Below, piece after piece: positions 11,345 to 22,961 of a stretch of DNA of 64,000 nt; position 1 is the stretch's first letter, and each line of letters opens with the position of its first letter. Origin of the DNA: Xestospongia muta (Eukaryota; Porifera; Demospongiae; Haplosclerida; Petrosiidae); NCBI GenBank assembly GCA_963693285.1, contig OY848929.1:994501-1058500 (forward strand), read 5' to 3'. The notes under the pieces are model-generated. The model saw only the letters and a list, made by a program, of their open reading frames with translations, did no database searches and was not told the origin of the DNA. Position numbers and translations under genes: made by a program.

Positions 11345-13710
11345 GTTGAATTAAGAATCTGGAAAGTAGGAATATTTATGTCAAAACTAATGGTTTGTCA
11401 TTGTCACCACATTTGGCTTGATATGAGAAAGAAAGAGAAAGAAACAGGTGTTATGGTATGAGAGATATATGCCAAATATAGTTGTTGTCTTTTTAGGACT
11501 TTTATTTGACAAGTGTCTATCACTTGGTGCTTAGCCCACCTTGTCATTTCTATTACCTCTATCTATTCTACTTGTCATTTTCTACTACCTTTTTTTATTT
11601 CCCTCTGTTTAATATTCAGCCATAATAATAGTTTAATAGCAACAAATACCACACATTCTATTGCTAACTTGTCATGCCAAATATACTATCCTATCATCCT
11701 TAACAGTTGCTGTCTTGATTCAATAGACAATAATTTACTATTGTAACATGATAAAATGCTGTTTATGCTAGCATAATCATATACACATTGACACAAGTTG
11801 TGGATCTGTAGTATATGATAGCATTATCATAATAATTAAATTCTTTTGAACAAGCCACTGCCTACAAACGAATATTGATTGTTACAGCTATATGACTGTG
11901 AATATCAGTATAAATAACACAGCACTCAAATAATGAATACGATTAAACCAATGTTTGCATATGATAGAATCAGAGGGCTAGTATTACAAGTAGGAAGCAT
12001 TTAGCAGGTGTCTATCATTCGATTATCTAGCTGGTGTTTAGCCCATATAGTTCTAGTTTTGTTATTAATCTATGACACTTTGATTGCTACAAACAGTTTA
12101 ATAACAGTTCTGTTTATGTGTGCATTGTAACCTGTTGTAGAATATTAATGTAAATTTGTAATGATATGCTTTATAGGACAGGAGGTTATCAATTTTTTCA
12201 CATTATAGACTAGAGACAAAACTTGTGTGGTGACCTATTGTTGTCCTAGCAACTGTGCTGTTCAAGTAAGTGATTAACACTGTGTTATATACGCTGCAAT
12301 TATTGTGGTTACATAAAAGCTCTAACTATTTTAATTACTAGTAAATTGGGGAGTCAGTTCATTGCAATAATTTGAAAATGTACTATTTACATTTCTCACA
12401 CTATCTTAGTAGCATGTCACGTTATGATATCACCTTGTGAGTTAAGCATGTGTACAAATATTGCCATCCTAGTAGGATATAGGGCAGTACTAGTTTGTCT
12501 TGTCTTGACTATGGAAGCTAGAGGTATCACCCAAGTCACAATGTTAACATGATTGTTACTACATAACACACAATATCAATTAATAATAGTAAGTTTTCTA
12601 ATATAGGAGTAAAGTGATAAAATGAATGGTCAGTTACATAACGATAACAACAACATAACAGCTAGCAATAACAAAGTTAATAAATGGGAGATGATAATAA
12701 AGTTTCACAATAAAGAACAACAATTAATTGAGAAATACAAAATCATAGCAACCAGTATATACAACATTATACTGAATCACACAGTTATCAGTCATGGTAC
12801 TTGGTAACATTATCAGTCACATCAGCAGGTAACATTATCAGTCATTAGCTGGTGGAGGGTATTCTTTACCTCCTATGACAGTTACTACTTTCCCTTTGTT
12901 TGTTGAACATTGGATAGACTCCTGAATAGGAGGATCCTCTAGCATCTGCTCTGTGCAAACTACAACTATAGAAAATATAAAGTAATATAACATGAGGGAA
13001 TCGAAGGGAGGAGCCAGGAATGCACAAGATGGTTGTTTTGGCATGGTACAAGATGGATCAAATGGACATTGGGTTGTTGGGATGACCTACCTACAACGAC
13101 TAACTGATTATAGGAGTACTGAGCAAACACACCATATTGATCTAAAGATTCTTCAACTGAAGAGCTCATATTTGGAGGTCGAGGCTGTAACAATTGCAAC
13201 ACAGCTCTAATTAAAAAAACAAGTATAATAGGGACTAGCCCTCCAACTATCATCATGTTTGCTGCATATGAATTTGTAGTAGTGGTGAGGATTATACCAG
13301 ACGAGTTTATTTATCTACATGCTGTGTGCATTGTTGTCACAACTGTCTACATTTTATCTAAATAAGTGGGCTAAAACTATAGAATTCAATTTAAGTCATC
13401 TTTGGAATATAATTTGAACCAAGACTCTTTACCCTTGAGATTTTCATTATCATAATGTAGGAACCATAGAAAGGTGGAAACATTTTACAAGAACTAGTTG
13501 CATCTGCTGTAGAATTCACAGGTCAAGCTAAAACAGAAGCACAGATATAGTTATTAACTATACTATTATTGTTAAATGATGATACTGTGTTATATAACAT
13601 AACTGATGTGTTGTTAAGATATCTCATTGTTTTAAACAAATGTTGTCTTGTTCTTTTCATGTAGGCTCAAGCTGAGAGGTTGATTATTGAAGGTCAAAGT
13701 GCTATTGAGT
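11345..13710 (+). pseudogene. MVP-like: MVP unit D, fragmentary
   Basis: The exon at 11,345 to about 11,395 has, in a shifted frame, NLESRNIYVKTNG, resembling MVP PLDENEGIYV.DVKTGK. The exon at 12,209-12,265 is open: TRDKTCVVTYCCPSNCAVQ (vertebrate pattern PRNKTRVVSYRVPHNAAVQ). The exon at 13,461-13,544 reads LQELVASAVEFTGQAKTEAQ, but has an early in-frame TAG and its donor GT is changed to AT. The exon at 13,665-13,710 is open (AQAERLIIEGQSAIEC). Between them sits nested gene copy 2. The FGPELV to shoulder exons are absent, so this copy is not functional as MVP. Confidence 0.72.
12838..13256 (-). pseudogene. Nested antisense membrane protein, copy 2 (type I, shifted frame)
   Basis: The first frame (12,966-13,256) starts MMIVGGLVPIILVFLIRAVL and carries PPNMSSSVEESLDQYG and VPCQNNHL, then ends at ..YITLYFL with TAG. 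The conserved C-terminus (ESIQCSTNKGKVVTVIGGKE, YPPPAND) continues in another frame down to 12,838. Relative to copy 1, eight bases are inserted inside the second membrane segment, the same insertion as in copies 4 and 5. The usual polar N-terminus is cut off by a break near 13,310. It may be a truncated protein, a pseudogene, or a gene using a splice I cannot see. Confidence 0.55.
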
Positions 13711-14950
13711 GTAAGTTCATTGTAGTACCATGCTAGTAACATGCACATCATTTGTGTGTGATAAATTGATTTCATTTAATATATTATAACTGTTTATTTA
13801 TAACTATTTATTGTTTTTGTTTATAGGAAAGCTTACCTCTCAATGTGGGCTTGTGTATATACTATATAAATTACATTATGTATATATAATATATAAAGTA
13901 CTTGTATTCCATATAATAACAGTAGCAGCATTAAGACTAGACCCAGTAGTTACCTGTAACCATTACCATTATATGTAGTGTAGTGTTTATATAATGTTTA
14001 TAATTCCTAATACCTATGTTGCTACTGACAGTCACTTTGTCATTGGACACATAAGAATTATACCTGTTAATTATATTAACAATTATAGTAATGGATTTAT
14101 TATTACAAGTACTCATTTCCCAAAGTCTTTATTGATCATATCAAACACACAACATTTAGGTGACAAATGTACTGAAGACTGCATACATACTACCTGGTTT
14201 CTTCTTAATTAAATCTAGTTCACAACTGGTTTTAATGTATTGGAAACAATTTAATAGCTGTTTCTATATGTAACCATTCACAGGATAATATCATCATAAA
14301 GATATGTTTGTTTTTTATTTAGTTTGTTGACAAGGTATCAAACAATTTAAATGAGAACAATACTATAATATTTACAAGAGGTTATCATAAGACATGATTA
14401 ACAAATTTGTTTGTACATGTTGACAGGAAATAACAAAATGAAGGGACAACACACCTGATTTTAGTGATCTATTGCAGTGTCATTTGTTAGTTTTGGACCA
14501 GACCTAGTTGTATTAGAACCTCATGAGAACTTCAATGTCCTCAGTCTTAGTGGTAAGTTAGTAGTTTATGATGGATCATCTCTTTCATGTTTACTGCTAT
14601 AGCTGGGAAACCCAAAAAAGAGAATGCCTTGAAGACTTTCTGCCTGTTCTTAGGACCAGACTTTATAACAGAGTACATTACGGTAAGTATTCATGATATC
14701 AAGAAATAATATAATTGTTATTACATAACATACAGAAACAATTAATTAATTAAGATTACATAATAAAGTTGGAAAATATTAGGCTACAATTAATGGAGTT
14801 GGGGACACATGTCAATACACTCACAACCAAAATACAAAAAACACTGAGATCAAGTAAAAAATTAGAAACAAACTTGTAATCATAGCAACCAACATTTAAT
14901 ATTATCATATAAAGTTATACAGTTATCAACTATGCTAGTAGCTTGCATTG

Positions 14951-15358
14951 TCAGTCAGCTGGTGGAGGGTAGTCTTTCCCTCTTACAACGGTCACTGCAT
15001 TCCCTGTGTTTGTACATTGGACAGGTTCCTGAACAGGGTCATCCTCTGGCATGTGACCATTGATAACCAGGAGGTATAAGGCAACATACCATAAGAGAAT
15101 AGAAAGGAGAAGAAGTGAATCTATAACGTCACGAAGATAATTGTTTTGACATTGTGCAACACGCACGTTGGGTCGTCGGCGTCCAGGAACAACTAATTCA
15201 GAGGGATAGTTACCAAGTTGATCCAAAGACTCCTCGACAGGAACGCTCATGAGTGGAAGTCGAACTGCTGGAAGTTGCCTCATTGCTCGTAAAACTAAAG
15301 TGAGCAACAAGATAGTGAATATGATAGTGGCAAGTAGCACAGCAATTGTATCATCCAT
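14951..15358 (-). CDS. Nested antisense small membrane protein, copy 3 (type II)
   Basis: The frame encodes 135 residues, starting MDDTIAVLLATIIFTILLLT. A first membrane segment (5-26) is followed by a basic linker and PLMSVPVEESLDQLGNYP (35-52), then GRRRPNV and QCQNN. A long second membrane segment lies at 80-99 (LLLLSILLWYVALYLLV), followed by EPVQCTNTGN and the terminal signature VRGKDYPPPAD. It differs from type I copies in lacking the polar N-terminal extension and having a longer second hydrophobic segment. It lies wholly inside the MVP unit E intron between AGKPK and VETSDHA exons, on the opposite strand. The 5' region (15,360-15,660) is CpG-richer and shares CGCAGCAGTTTTCGTCG with copy 7. 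Function is unknown; two-pass topology is inferred. Confidence 0.68.
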   Translation of the reverse strand: MDDTIAVLLATIIFTILLLTLVLRAMRQLPAVRLPLMSVPVEESLDQLGNYPSELVVPGRRRPNVRVAQCQNNYLRDVIDSLLLLSILLWYVALYLLVINGHMPEDDPVQEPVQCTNTGNAVTVVRGKDYPPPAD

Positions 15359-15359
15359 G

Positions 15360-15660
15360 TTGCTGCACGAGTGTTTTGCAAGATTATTATTGTTTGACTC
15401 GTTGTACCTCTAGATACCAGTATATTTGCGGATGAGAGATTAACAAGACTCTTCCTCTATATATCGCAGCAGTTTTCGTCGACTCGTCGTTCAATTTATC
15501 TTTATAAAAAGTATTTCCAAAATACAAATCACGGTTGTGACTTTGCATAAATAAGTCCCTCGAAGTTGCTCTTGTCCTGGCTAGCACAAACCTATTCCCG
15601 CGAGTCACCGTGGAGGCTTTTTTATCATCCTCGCACGGTGAGTCACACCCACCTCGGCTA
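15360..15660 (-). promoter_or_regulatory. Putative promoter/5' region of type II nested genes
   Basis: Upstream of copy 3, the segment has TATATATCGCAGCAGTTTTC and several CpGs in an otherwise CpG-poor region. The region upstream of copy 7 (43,300-43,400) shares CTTCCTCTAT..CGCAGCAGTTTTCGTCG. I infer a common promoter that duplicated with the gene. Confidence 0.4.
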
Positions 15661-16814
15661 TTATATGTTTTACTTGATCTCAGTGTTTTTTTAACCTGTC
15701 TGTTCCTATTGATAATTATGTATTGGGGGAAATTTCCTTTTCACTTACGGTTAACTATGTTTTTTTGTTTAATAACTTTAATCATCATTATTTTAGGTTG
15801 AAACTTCTGACCATGCTTGTCGAAAGATCGCTATTTCTATGAACAATGAATTTAGAGTAAGTTATGAGCAAACCATTTCAATTTATTGTTAATTTGATAT
15901 GTTATTAGGTTGAGAGAGGTGATCCTAATAGTGAAGCTATGTTGTTTGGTGTCCCTGGATTTGCCTGTCATGAAGTTGGTAAGTATCAGTAGAGTTATTA
16001 AACTATGTACAGTGTGTTTGTGAGACTGAATTACAAAATATGGAGTATTCTATTCTATTTATTATTTCATATCCACTTACTTGTAATGTTATAATTTAAA
16101 CATGATATTTTATTTCTGTTTCTCTTCTATAGCTAGCAAGATTAGAGGTAAAGTTGCCTCCATTCCATTTGAACAGTTTCATAAACATTCTGCTAATATT
16201 ATTACGGCTGTTGTGTTTGGCAAGGATCCTGATGCTCACACTGAAGTAGCTGAAGTAGTGTTCCCAGCAAATAATCTTGTAAGTTTTATACTTGTTATGA
16301 TACAAATACTATGGTATGGTATGCACCCAGAAAATCACTTTTTAAGTATCATTGTCATTATTATATTGTAAGAAGTAAAAGAAACTAGAAAAGTTTACTA
16401 GAACTACAATCTGTTGGATCTACTGTAGAATCGACATGTCAAACCAAAGCTGAAGCACAGGTATATGGAATATGGTTATTACTATACTATTACTGTTGAA
16501 TGATGGTAGTTGTCATAACATAACTGAACATAAACCTATGTTGTGTTCTTAACATGTCTTGCTGTTATGTGACACTTATCTCACATAACATAACTGATAT
16601 GTTGTTCTTACTATGTCTTACTATTGTTGTTACACACACATACAGATTCACTGGGCTGGACTTGTGAATTGTTTGTGAATTGTTTTAATAACAATTCCTT
16701 TTGAGGCTAATTGGAGACAAACAGCAAAGTCTGTTCATTTATTAGATGCAGGAAGCTGAGGTACAATTTTTAAGGGAACAAAATGAATTAGAAATCAACA
16801 AAGCTAAAGAACTT

Positions 16815-16990
16815 AGCAATATTGAGGTAACATATAATAATAAAATACATGTACTCATTATTATTACATGTAGCAATATTGAGGTAACATATAATAATAA
16901 AATACATGTACTCATTATTATTACATGTAGCAATATTGAGGTAACAAAATATAATAATAAAATACATGTACTCATTATTATTACATGTAG
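16815..16990 (+). repeat. 57-bp tandem repeat across an MVP exon-intron boundary
   Basis: Three copies of a 57-bp unit begin in the last bases of an MVP exon (AGCAATATTGAG), cross its GT donor and end in TTACATGTAG, which is an acceptor. Each unit therefore duplicates donor, intron and acceptor and leaves a 10-nt micro-exon CAATATTGAG. The third copy has four extra bases after the donor. The following exon starts at 16,991. Confidence 0.88.
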
Positions 16991-17115
16991 GTATCCAAGT
17001 CTAGTATAATGGTCCACTCTATGGGACAGGAGGTTATATCTCGTATTGCAAGATCAGGATCTGAATCAAAGGTAATGTAATTAGTTAGAAATGATGTGAT
17101 AGCAATGTATTAATC

Positions 17116-17243
17116 TATTTGTAATATTATTCATTTATTGCTAATAGTATATTCTCAATGAATTTCACTATTGGAACATATGTTCCAATAGTGAAATTCT
17201 TTGAGAATATACTATTAGCAATAAATGAATAATATTACAAATA
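17116..17243. mobile_element. Near-perfect 128-bp palindrome (foldback)
   Basis: Two 64-bp arms meet at ACAT|ATGT with no spacer. The left arm begins TATTTGTAATATTATTCATT, and the right arm ends with its complement. I find one mismatch (TCAATGAAT against TCAAAGAAT). It could be a foldback/MITE element or a recent inverted duplication. Confidence 0.85.
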
Positions 17244-17335
17244 TAACTATATATAACTATAGTCATATATGACTATATATAGTCATATATGACTATAGTT
17301 ATATATAACTATAGTTATATATGACTATATAGTTT
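17241..17335. repeat. AT-rich palindromic repeats
   Basis: Alternating blocks of ATATATAACTATAG and TCATATATGACTATA form overlapping inverted repeats immediately after the 128-bp palindrome. Confidence 0.8.
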
Positions 17336-17369
17336 CAATATCACAGCTTGTATTGCTACATGGTTGTGC

Positions 17370-17640
17370 ATGACAATTCAAAGGCGAGACTTGGAATGTG
17401 AAATAAAGTTCGTTAGAAAGTTGCTCTCTGAACTCTTTTTGCTCAAGCATAGTAGTAATCAAAGATCTTCAGATACAACAGACTTTCGTTAAACATCAAC
17501 AGTACAACAAGAAATGAAGTTCCTTTGCAAGTTGCTCTCTAAACTATTTTTGTTCCCAGCACAGCAGTAATCAAGAGTCCTCCCTCGGATACAACAGACT
17601 ATTGTTACACAGCAACAGTACAATGAGAAACGAAGACTTT
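17370..17640 (-). promoter_or_regulatory. Orphan nested-gene 5' region without a gene
   Basis: The type I upstream sequence is present in about two tandem copies (GAAGTTCCTTTGCAAGTTGC, CAGCAGTAATCAAGAGTCCT, ACAGACTTTCGTTAAACA). On its 3' side, where the membrane-protein frame should lie, there is only the palindrome and MVP exon sequence. I infer that the gene body was deleted here. Confidence 0.5.
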
Positions 17641-18079
17641 TGGAATGTAACTCTCAACTATTTTATTCTGTTCTCTTAACTATTTTATGTCCGTATTGTT
17701 TGTTTTTTGTAGGTTTGTGTTCCACACCGACGTCAATTGTTATTATTTACTATTTAAAGCCAAATATGGTTAATATTAATAAAAATTGTTTTTTTCAATT
17801 TTTAGGTGGAGACTTCACACCATGCTCGTCTAAAGATTGCTATTTCTATGAACAATGAATTTAGAGTAAGTTATGGTCAAACCATCTCAATATATTGTTT
17901 GTTTGGTATGTTGTTAGGTGCATTGTTTTACTGTTGAAAAATGATAGTTGTGTCATAACTGATGTGTTGTTAACATATCTTGCTATTGTTTTAAACTAAT
18001 GTTGTCTTGTTCTTTTCATGTAGGCACAAGCTGAAAGGTTGATTATTGAAGGTCAAAGTGCTATTGAGTGTACTCAAGG

Positions 18080-19660
18080 TAATTAACAAAATGAATTACG
18101 TTTTGTTTCTAATTGTGTTATTATAGTTTGAGAGAATTAATTAATTCTTTGATTCAGGGTAATGTTTGTGTGTGTGTTGTTAAATCATTGTTATTATGGT
18201 TGACACAAAACAAAACAAGACTGTTAGTTCTGAATCATTAAACCATTTATTTGTGTTCTCAAACACTTCTAGAATGTGTCTGGTAATGAAATATTGGAGT
18301 GGAATCTACATTAGCAGATTTGACTTTCTGACCACATGCAGATAATGTAAATTTAGTGTAGACAGCAACTGTCAGCTGTCAATTGAGGTCAGCTGCCAAG
18401 TTAGTTGTAGTTGTTATTTTTTATAATTTAAAAATTAAAACACTTAAAAGAAACGACTATTGTTTTATTATTATTGGTATTGTTTTACTTTACCCAATGA
18501 CTAAACTAAAGTTGAAGCTACAAGAATTGAAATGAAAGCTAAAGTAGAAAGTCAGACAAAACTTTTTATGATGTGTCAGCAATAATAGTATAAGGTTTGT
18601 TAGGATATACACATACACACAATACACCATAATAGTATAAGGTTTGTTAAGATATACACATGCGTACAATACATCATACACCACAAGGCTGGCATATGTA
18701 ATCATGGTACACACATACACATCTTCCCACAATACTACTAAGCTGGGCATACAAGAGTAGATGCTTTTGATAACACATTTTGGTTACATTCCCAGTTTTG
18801 TGGTTTAGATGTGAGATTATGTAATATTTATAACTAATTCTTCCTTAGTGAAGGATGAACTATTGACAAGTTACCCCTCAAAATTAAGCTATGGATATTG
18901 TTATATATTTTTTACATTGACAAACTCAAAAGCTGAACTTGTTGTATTTTTATGGCATGATGATTGTTCAGATTAGTATTATATAACCATTACATATACC
19001 ACATCAGTACTTGTGTCTGTTTTGGTACACAATGTTTTTCTACATTGAATTACCTGAACAAGGAAGTTAAATATAATAAGATGTTATCTCTGAGGATGTA
19101 ATAATTAACCAGAAGTCATGATAACTTATACCTTGGTTACGGTATAGTATTATGTGTCTTCCATAAATCAACTATTTCTGTATTATGGCTACCTGACCAC
19201 AACTATCCATAGGCTAAGTACTTTATAAACTAGTAAGATAAATAAAGAAGATGATGATGCATGTGTTTCTTGGGTCCAAAACTGATTCTACAAGTGGTAT
19301 ACTACCTAACTGCCAGTCATAACATAGTGTAGTAGGTGCCACTAATAGCTTAGCATTGAAATAGTACAGATAGCAGTATGTTAAAGTAGGCTGGTCTTCC
19401 AAGCTCCATAGTCATAATTACATAGACTGGATTTTCTTACCCAATCAGTGTTTTGATAGGCCCATAAGTAAGCTGATCTTTCTTGTCACCACTGTTAAGC
19501 AGTTAGAGGATTTCATGTTTTTTTAATATAACCTTATTTGCTGAAACCTCTCAGCAAGTGGAACTGTTGAGATGTAAAACTACAAATAATTCATTGTCAT
19601 GTGTAGCACTATTTTTATTATATAATTTGTAACATGAACTCAGTGTCTTTGTCCTTATTG
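18080..19660. other. Array intron/intergenic sequence, no gene seen
   Basis: It contains an imperfect direct repeat near 18,585-18,700 (AATAGTATAAGGTTTGTTA, ATATACACAT) and otherwise AT-rich sequence. I see no splice-flanked coding segment. Confidence 0.5.
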
Positions 19661-20149
19661 TAGGAAGCAGAAGCTATAAAGATGAGAGATAAGTTATCAA
19701 AGGTCAAAGTGCTATTGAATGTAAGTCAATTATAAAGTTAACTATTTATGGTTTAGTGTAATGTTTATATGTGTGTGTTGTTAAACTAATGTTGTTATGA
19801 CTAACAACACTGTTCTGAACATTAACATTTATCTTTATTTTCAAATATTTCTGGAATGTGTCTGGAGTGCATATAATTGTAGCATTGTTTGTACTAGTGC
19901 CAACAGTTAATGTCACTTGATCATCAGATCATTAATAATAGAGTAAGAAATACCTTTACTATTTTATGATCAATGATCAGACACTATAGATGGTGTGTGT
20001 TGTCATTTGTTATCCTAACATTAGCCTAAATATTTATGTATTTTAATAGTAAGTTGTCTGTCTCTTTACCTAAGGGAAAGATAGCAATAAAATTGTTATA
20101 TCATCATGTCAGCTTTCATAATTACTAGAATACAGTATGGTTATAATTT

Positions 20150-20222
20150 GTATTATAATATAATATATATTATATAATATATATACATATACATATATAT
20201 ATTATATTATATGGTTGTATAC
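20150..20222. repeat. (AT)-rich palindromic tract
   Basis: A run of TATAATATAATATATATTAT-type sequence lies in an array intron. Confidence 0.8.
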
Positions 20223-21491
20223 ATATAATACCACTGGGCTGAGTATACAAGAGGAAAATTAGCTGTTTTGAAAACATGATAACCTTGAGTTTTTTGTTAT
20301 TATAGTAATTACCACTGTAATTGCTCTAAGATGGATGTGACATTTTAATTAAATGTTCTTTTAGAATGTTAATAGTCAATAACAGCTCATGTCTACAAGT
20401 AAATTTTGATATAGTAGCAATAATTACTTAGAATATATGTTGTAGGTTGGAACATGATAAATGATGTTTATCCTATCATATACACATTGACACAAGGTCA
20501 GGCTGGATCAGTGTATTATGAATTCTTCTAAAGAAGCCAATCCCTACAAGTATCATATTACTCATGAAATTGTTAGAGCTATTCAATATGATTGTGAATA
20601 TCAGTATAACACTTAGAGCACTTAAATAAAAAACAATGTTTGCATACGATAGAGTCAGAGGGCTAGTATTACAAGTAGAAAGAAGCATTTAGCAGGTGTC
20701 TATCACTTGGATTATCAAGGAGTGTCTAGACTAGTGATCTATGACACTTTGATTTGCTATAAACAGTTTAATAACAATTCTGTTTATGTGTGCATAGTAA
20801 CTAGTTGTAGAATATTAATAGTAACCTGTAATGATATGATTTATGGGACAGGAGGTTACCAATTTTTTCACATTATAGACTTGAGACAAAACTTGTGTTG
20901 TGCCCTATCATTGTCCTAGCAACTGTGCAGTTCAAGTAAGTGATTAACACAGTTATACACTCTATAATTATTATAGTTACATAAAAGCCTTATTAACTGG
21001 TAAGTTGACTGAGTCAGTTAATTGCAATTATTTGAAAATGTACTATTTGAATTTCTCACACTATCTTAGTAGCACATCGTGTTATATCACCTTATGAGTT
21101 AAGCATGTGTATCCGTGTATTAAATATCAAACATCCTCATCCTAATAGGATATAGAGCAGTACCAGTTTGTCTTGTCTTGACTAAGAAACAGCTGGGAGC
21201 TGGAGGTATCACCCAAGTCACAACGTTAACATGATTGTTATTACATAACACACAAGATCAATTAATATAGTAAGTTTTCTAATATAGGAGTAAAGTGATA
21301 AATGAATGGTCAGTTACATAACTATAACAACAACATAAGAGCTAGCAATAACAATCAATGTTAATAAGTGGGAGATGATAATAAAGTTTCACAATGAAGA
21401 ACAACAATTAATTGAAAAATCGTACAAAATCATAACAACCAGCATATACAACATTATACTGAGTCACACAGTTATCAGTCATGGTACTTGG

Positions 21492-21994
21492 TCAGTCATC
21501 AGCTGGTGGAGGGTATTCTTTACCTCCTATGACAGTTGCTGCTTTCCCTTTGTTTGTTGAACATTGGATAGATTTTTGAATGGGAGCATCCTCTAGCATC
21601 TGCTCTGTGCAAACTACAACTATAGAAAATATAAAGTAATATAACATGAGGGAATCGAAGGGAGGAGATATGAATGCACAAGATGGTTGTTTTGGCATGT
21701 TACAAGATGGGTCAAATGGACATTGGGTTGTTGGGGTGACCTACCTACAACAACTAGCTGATTATAGGGGTACTGACCAAACATACCATATTGATCTAAA
21801 GATTCTTCCACTGGAGCGCTCATGTTTGGAGGTCGAGGTTGCAACAATTGCAACACAGCTCTAATTAAAAAAACTAGTATAATAGCGACTAGCCCTGCAA
21901 CTATCATCATGTTTGGTGCATACGAATTTGTAGTATTATTGAGGATTATACCAGACAGGTTTGTGGTATGCGAACTAATACTGCACTTTTCCAT
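21492..21994 (-). pseudogene. Nested antisense membrane protein, copy 4 (type I, shifted frame)
   Basis: I chose the ATG at 21,994 (MEKCSISSHTTNLSGIIL) because copy 5 starts the same way; the frame is open 11 codons further upstream. The first 124 residues carry NxS/T sites, a hydrophobic segment (MMIVAGLVAIILVFLI), PPNMSAPVEESLDQYGMF and TCQNNHLVHS, and end at YITLYFL with TAG near 21,620. The conserved tail (QCSTNKGKAATVIGGKEYPP) is in a different frame, to 21,492. The eight-base insertion responsible is the same as in copies 2 and 5. The tail frame is still open, so either the break is recent or a mechanism joins the two parts. Confidence 0.58.
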
Positions 21995-22124
21995 TGATTT
22001 GTGTCTGATGATTCTAATCTCTTTCAAATCACAAAATGTGGCGATCTTGGATCAACACTGACAGGGAGAAAAAAGATGAAGTTAGCAGTGTGACTGAAGC
22101 GCACACAGATACCTCGAATAGCGA

Positions 22125-22850
22125 GACCTGGAACGTGAAATTAAATTCCTTTGAAGTTGCTCTCTGAACTCTTCGTTCAAACGCAGCAGTAATCAAAGGT
22201 CTTCAGATACAACAGATTTTCGTTAAACACCAACAGTACAACGTGAAACGAAGTTTTTTTGCAAGTAGCTCTAAAAACTCTTCGTTCAAACACAGCAGTA
22301 GTCAAGGGTCTTCAGGTACAACAGATTTTCGAATTCGTTAACACCAACAGTACAACGTGAAACGAAGTTTCTTTGCAAGTTGCTCTCTGAACTTTTCGTT
22401 CAAACGCAGCAGTGTCTTCAGGTGCAACAGATTTTCGTTAAACACCAATAGTACAACGTGAAACGAAGTTTCTTTGCAAGTTGCTCTCTGAACTTTTCGT
22501 TCAAACGCAGCAGTGTCTTCAGGTGCAACAGATTTTCGTTAAACACCAATAGTACAACGTGAAACGAAGTTTTTTTGCAAGTTGCTCTCTGAACTTTTCG
22601 TTCAAACGCAGCAGTGTCTTCAGGTGCAACAGATTTTCGTTAAACACCAACAGTACAATGTGAAACGAAGTTTTTTTGCAAGTTGCTCTCTGAACTTTTC
22701 GTTCAAACGCAGCAGTGTCTTCAGGTGCAACAGATTTTCGTTAAACACCAACAGTACAATGTGAAACGAAGTTTTTTTGCAAGTTGCTCTCTGAACTCTT
22801 CGTTCAAACGCAGCAGTAATCAAAGGTCTTCAGATACAACAGAAAATCAC
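22125..22850 (-). repeat. 101-bp tandem array upstream of nested gene copy 4
   Basis: The unit contains AACGTGAAACGAAGTTT, TTTGCAAGTTGCTCTCTGAA, TTCGTTCAAACGCAGCAG and CAACAGATTTTCGTTAAACA. The anchor TACAA occurs at 22,351, 22,452, 22,553, 22,654 and 22,755, exactly 101 bp apart, with more divergent copies at the left. Single or double versions of this sequence lie upstream of other type I copies, so here a promoter-proximal element appears to have been amplified. Confidence 0.88.
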
Positions 22851-22961
22851 CAATCACTTTATGAATCGGGGGTATAGCTCCCTAGTATTTATGAGTTCTT
22901 ACGCCCACGCTGTTGATTATAAATTTTTTAATTGTGCCGCCTGTTATAATGATTGTTTTAG

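Larger units (their letters stand above)
14491..17071 (+). pseudogene. MVP-like: MVP unit E, best-preserved partial copy
   Basis: Five consecutive exons are open and compatible in phase: 14,491-14,552 (FGPDLVVLEPHENFNVLSLS), 14,603-14,682 (AGKPKKENALKTFCLFLGPD then FITEYIT), 15,797-15,856 (VETSDHACRKIAISMNNEFR), 15,909-15,978 (VERGDPNSEAMLFGVPGFAC) and 16,133-16,278 (ASKIRGKVASIPFEQFHKHS to EVVFPANNL). They cover the last repeat, shoulder and cap start of MVP. The VERGDP exon lacks the residues DFI seen at 23,074. After that the cap-helix exons VITNVD and RSIE are missing. The exon at 16,372-16,460 has lost its AG acceptor and is one base short. Exons 16,746-16,826 (MQEAEVQFLREQNELEINKA) and 16,991-17,071 (VSKSSIMVHSMGQEVISRIA) are open. 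No terminal exon follows. The intron 14,683-15,796 carries nested gene copy 3. Confidence 0.78.
17806..20935 (+). pseudogene. MVP-like: MVP unit F (5' block), rearranged
   Basis: Exon 17,806-17,865 is intact (VETSHHARLKIAISMNNEFR). It is followed directly by exon 18,024-18,078 (AQAERLIIEGQSAIECTQ), skipping the whole shoulder. Exon 19,664-19,720 (EAEAIKMRDKLSKVKVLLN) has a relative at 38,565-38,624; its last bases GGTCAAAGTGCTATTGAAT match the AQAER exon in another frame. Exon 20,879-20,935 is the TRDKTCVV type, but its second codon is TGA. The exon order is scrambled relative to MVP, so this is a composite of fragments. Confidence 0.66.

Noticed and set aside
6356..21864. Plus-strand frames MRECFGMVQDG / MRESKGG... 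opposite the nested genes
   Set aside because: They are shadows of the minus-strand membrane-protein frames; they show no domain and no splice context.
22125..22850. Interferon-type or heat-shock response elements in the 101-bp unit (GAAACGAAG, GAACTCTTCG)
   Set aside because: The spacing of the half sites does not fit either consensus, so the similarity is probably accidental.
22582..22877. Frames starting MLSELFVQTQQCLQ in the 101-bp array
   Set aside because: They are translations of the tandem repeat that open only because of its composition.
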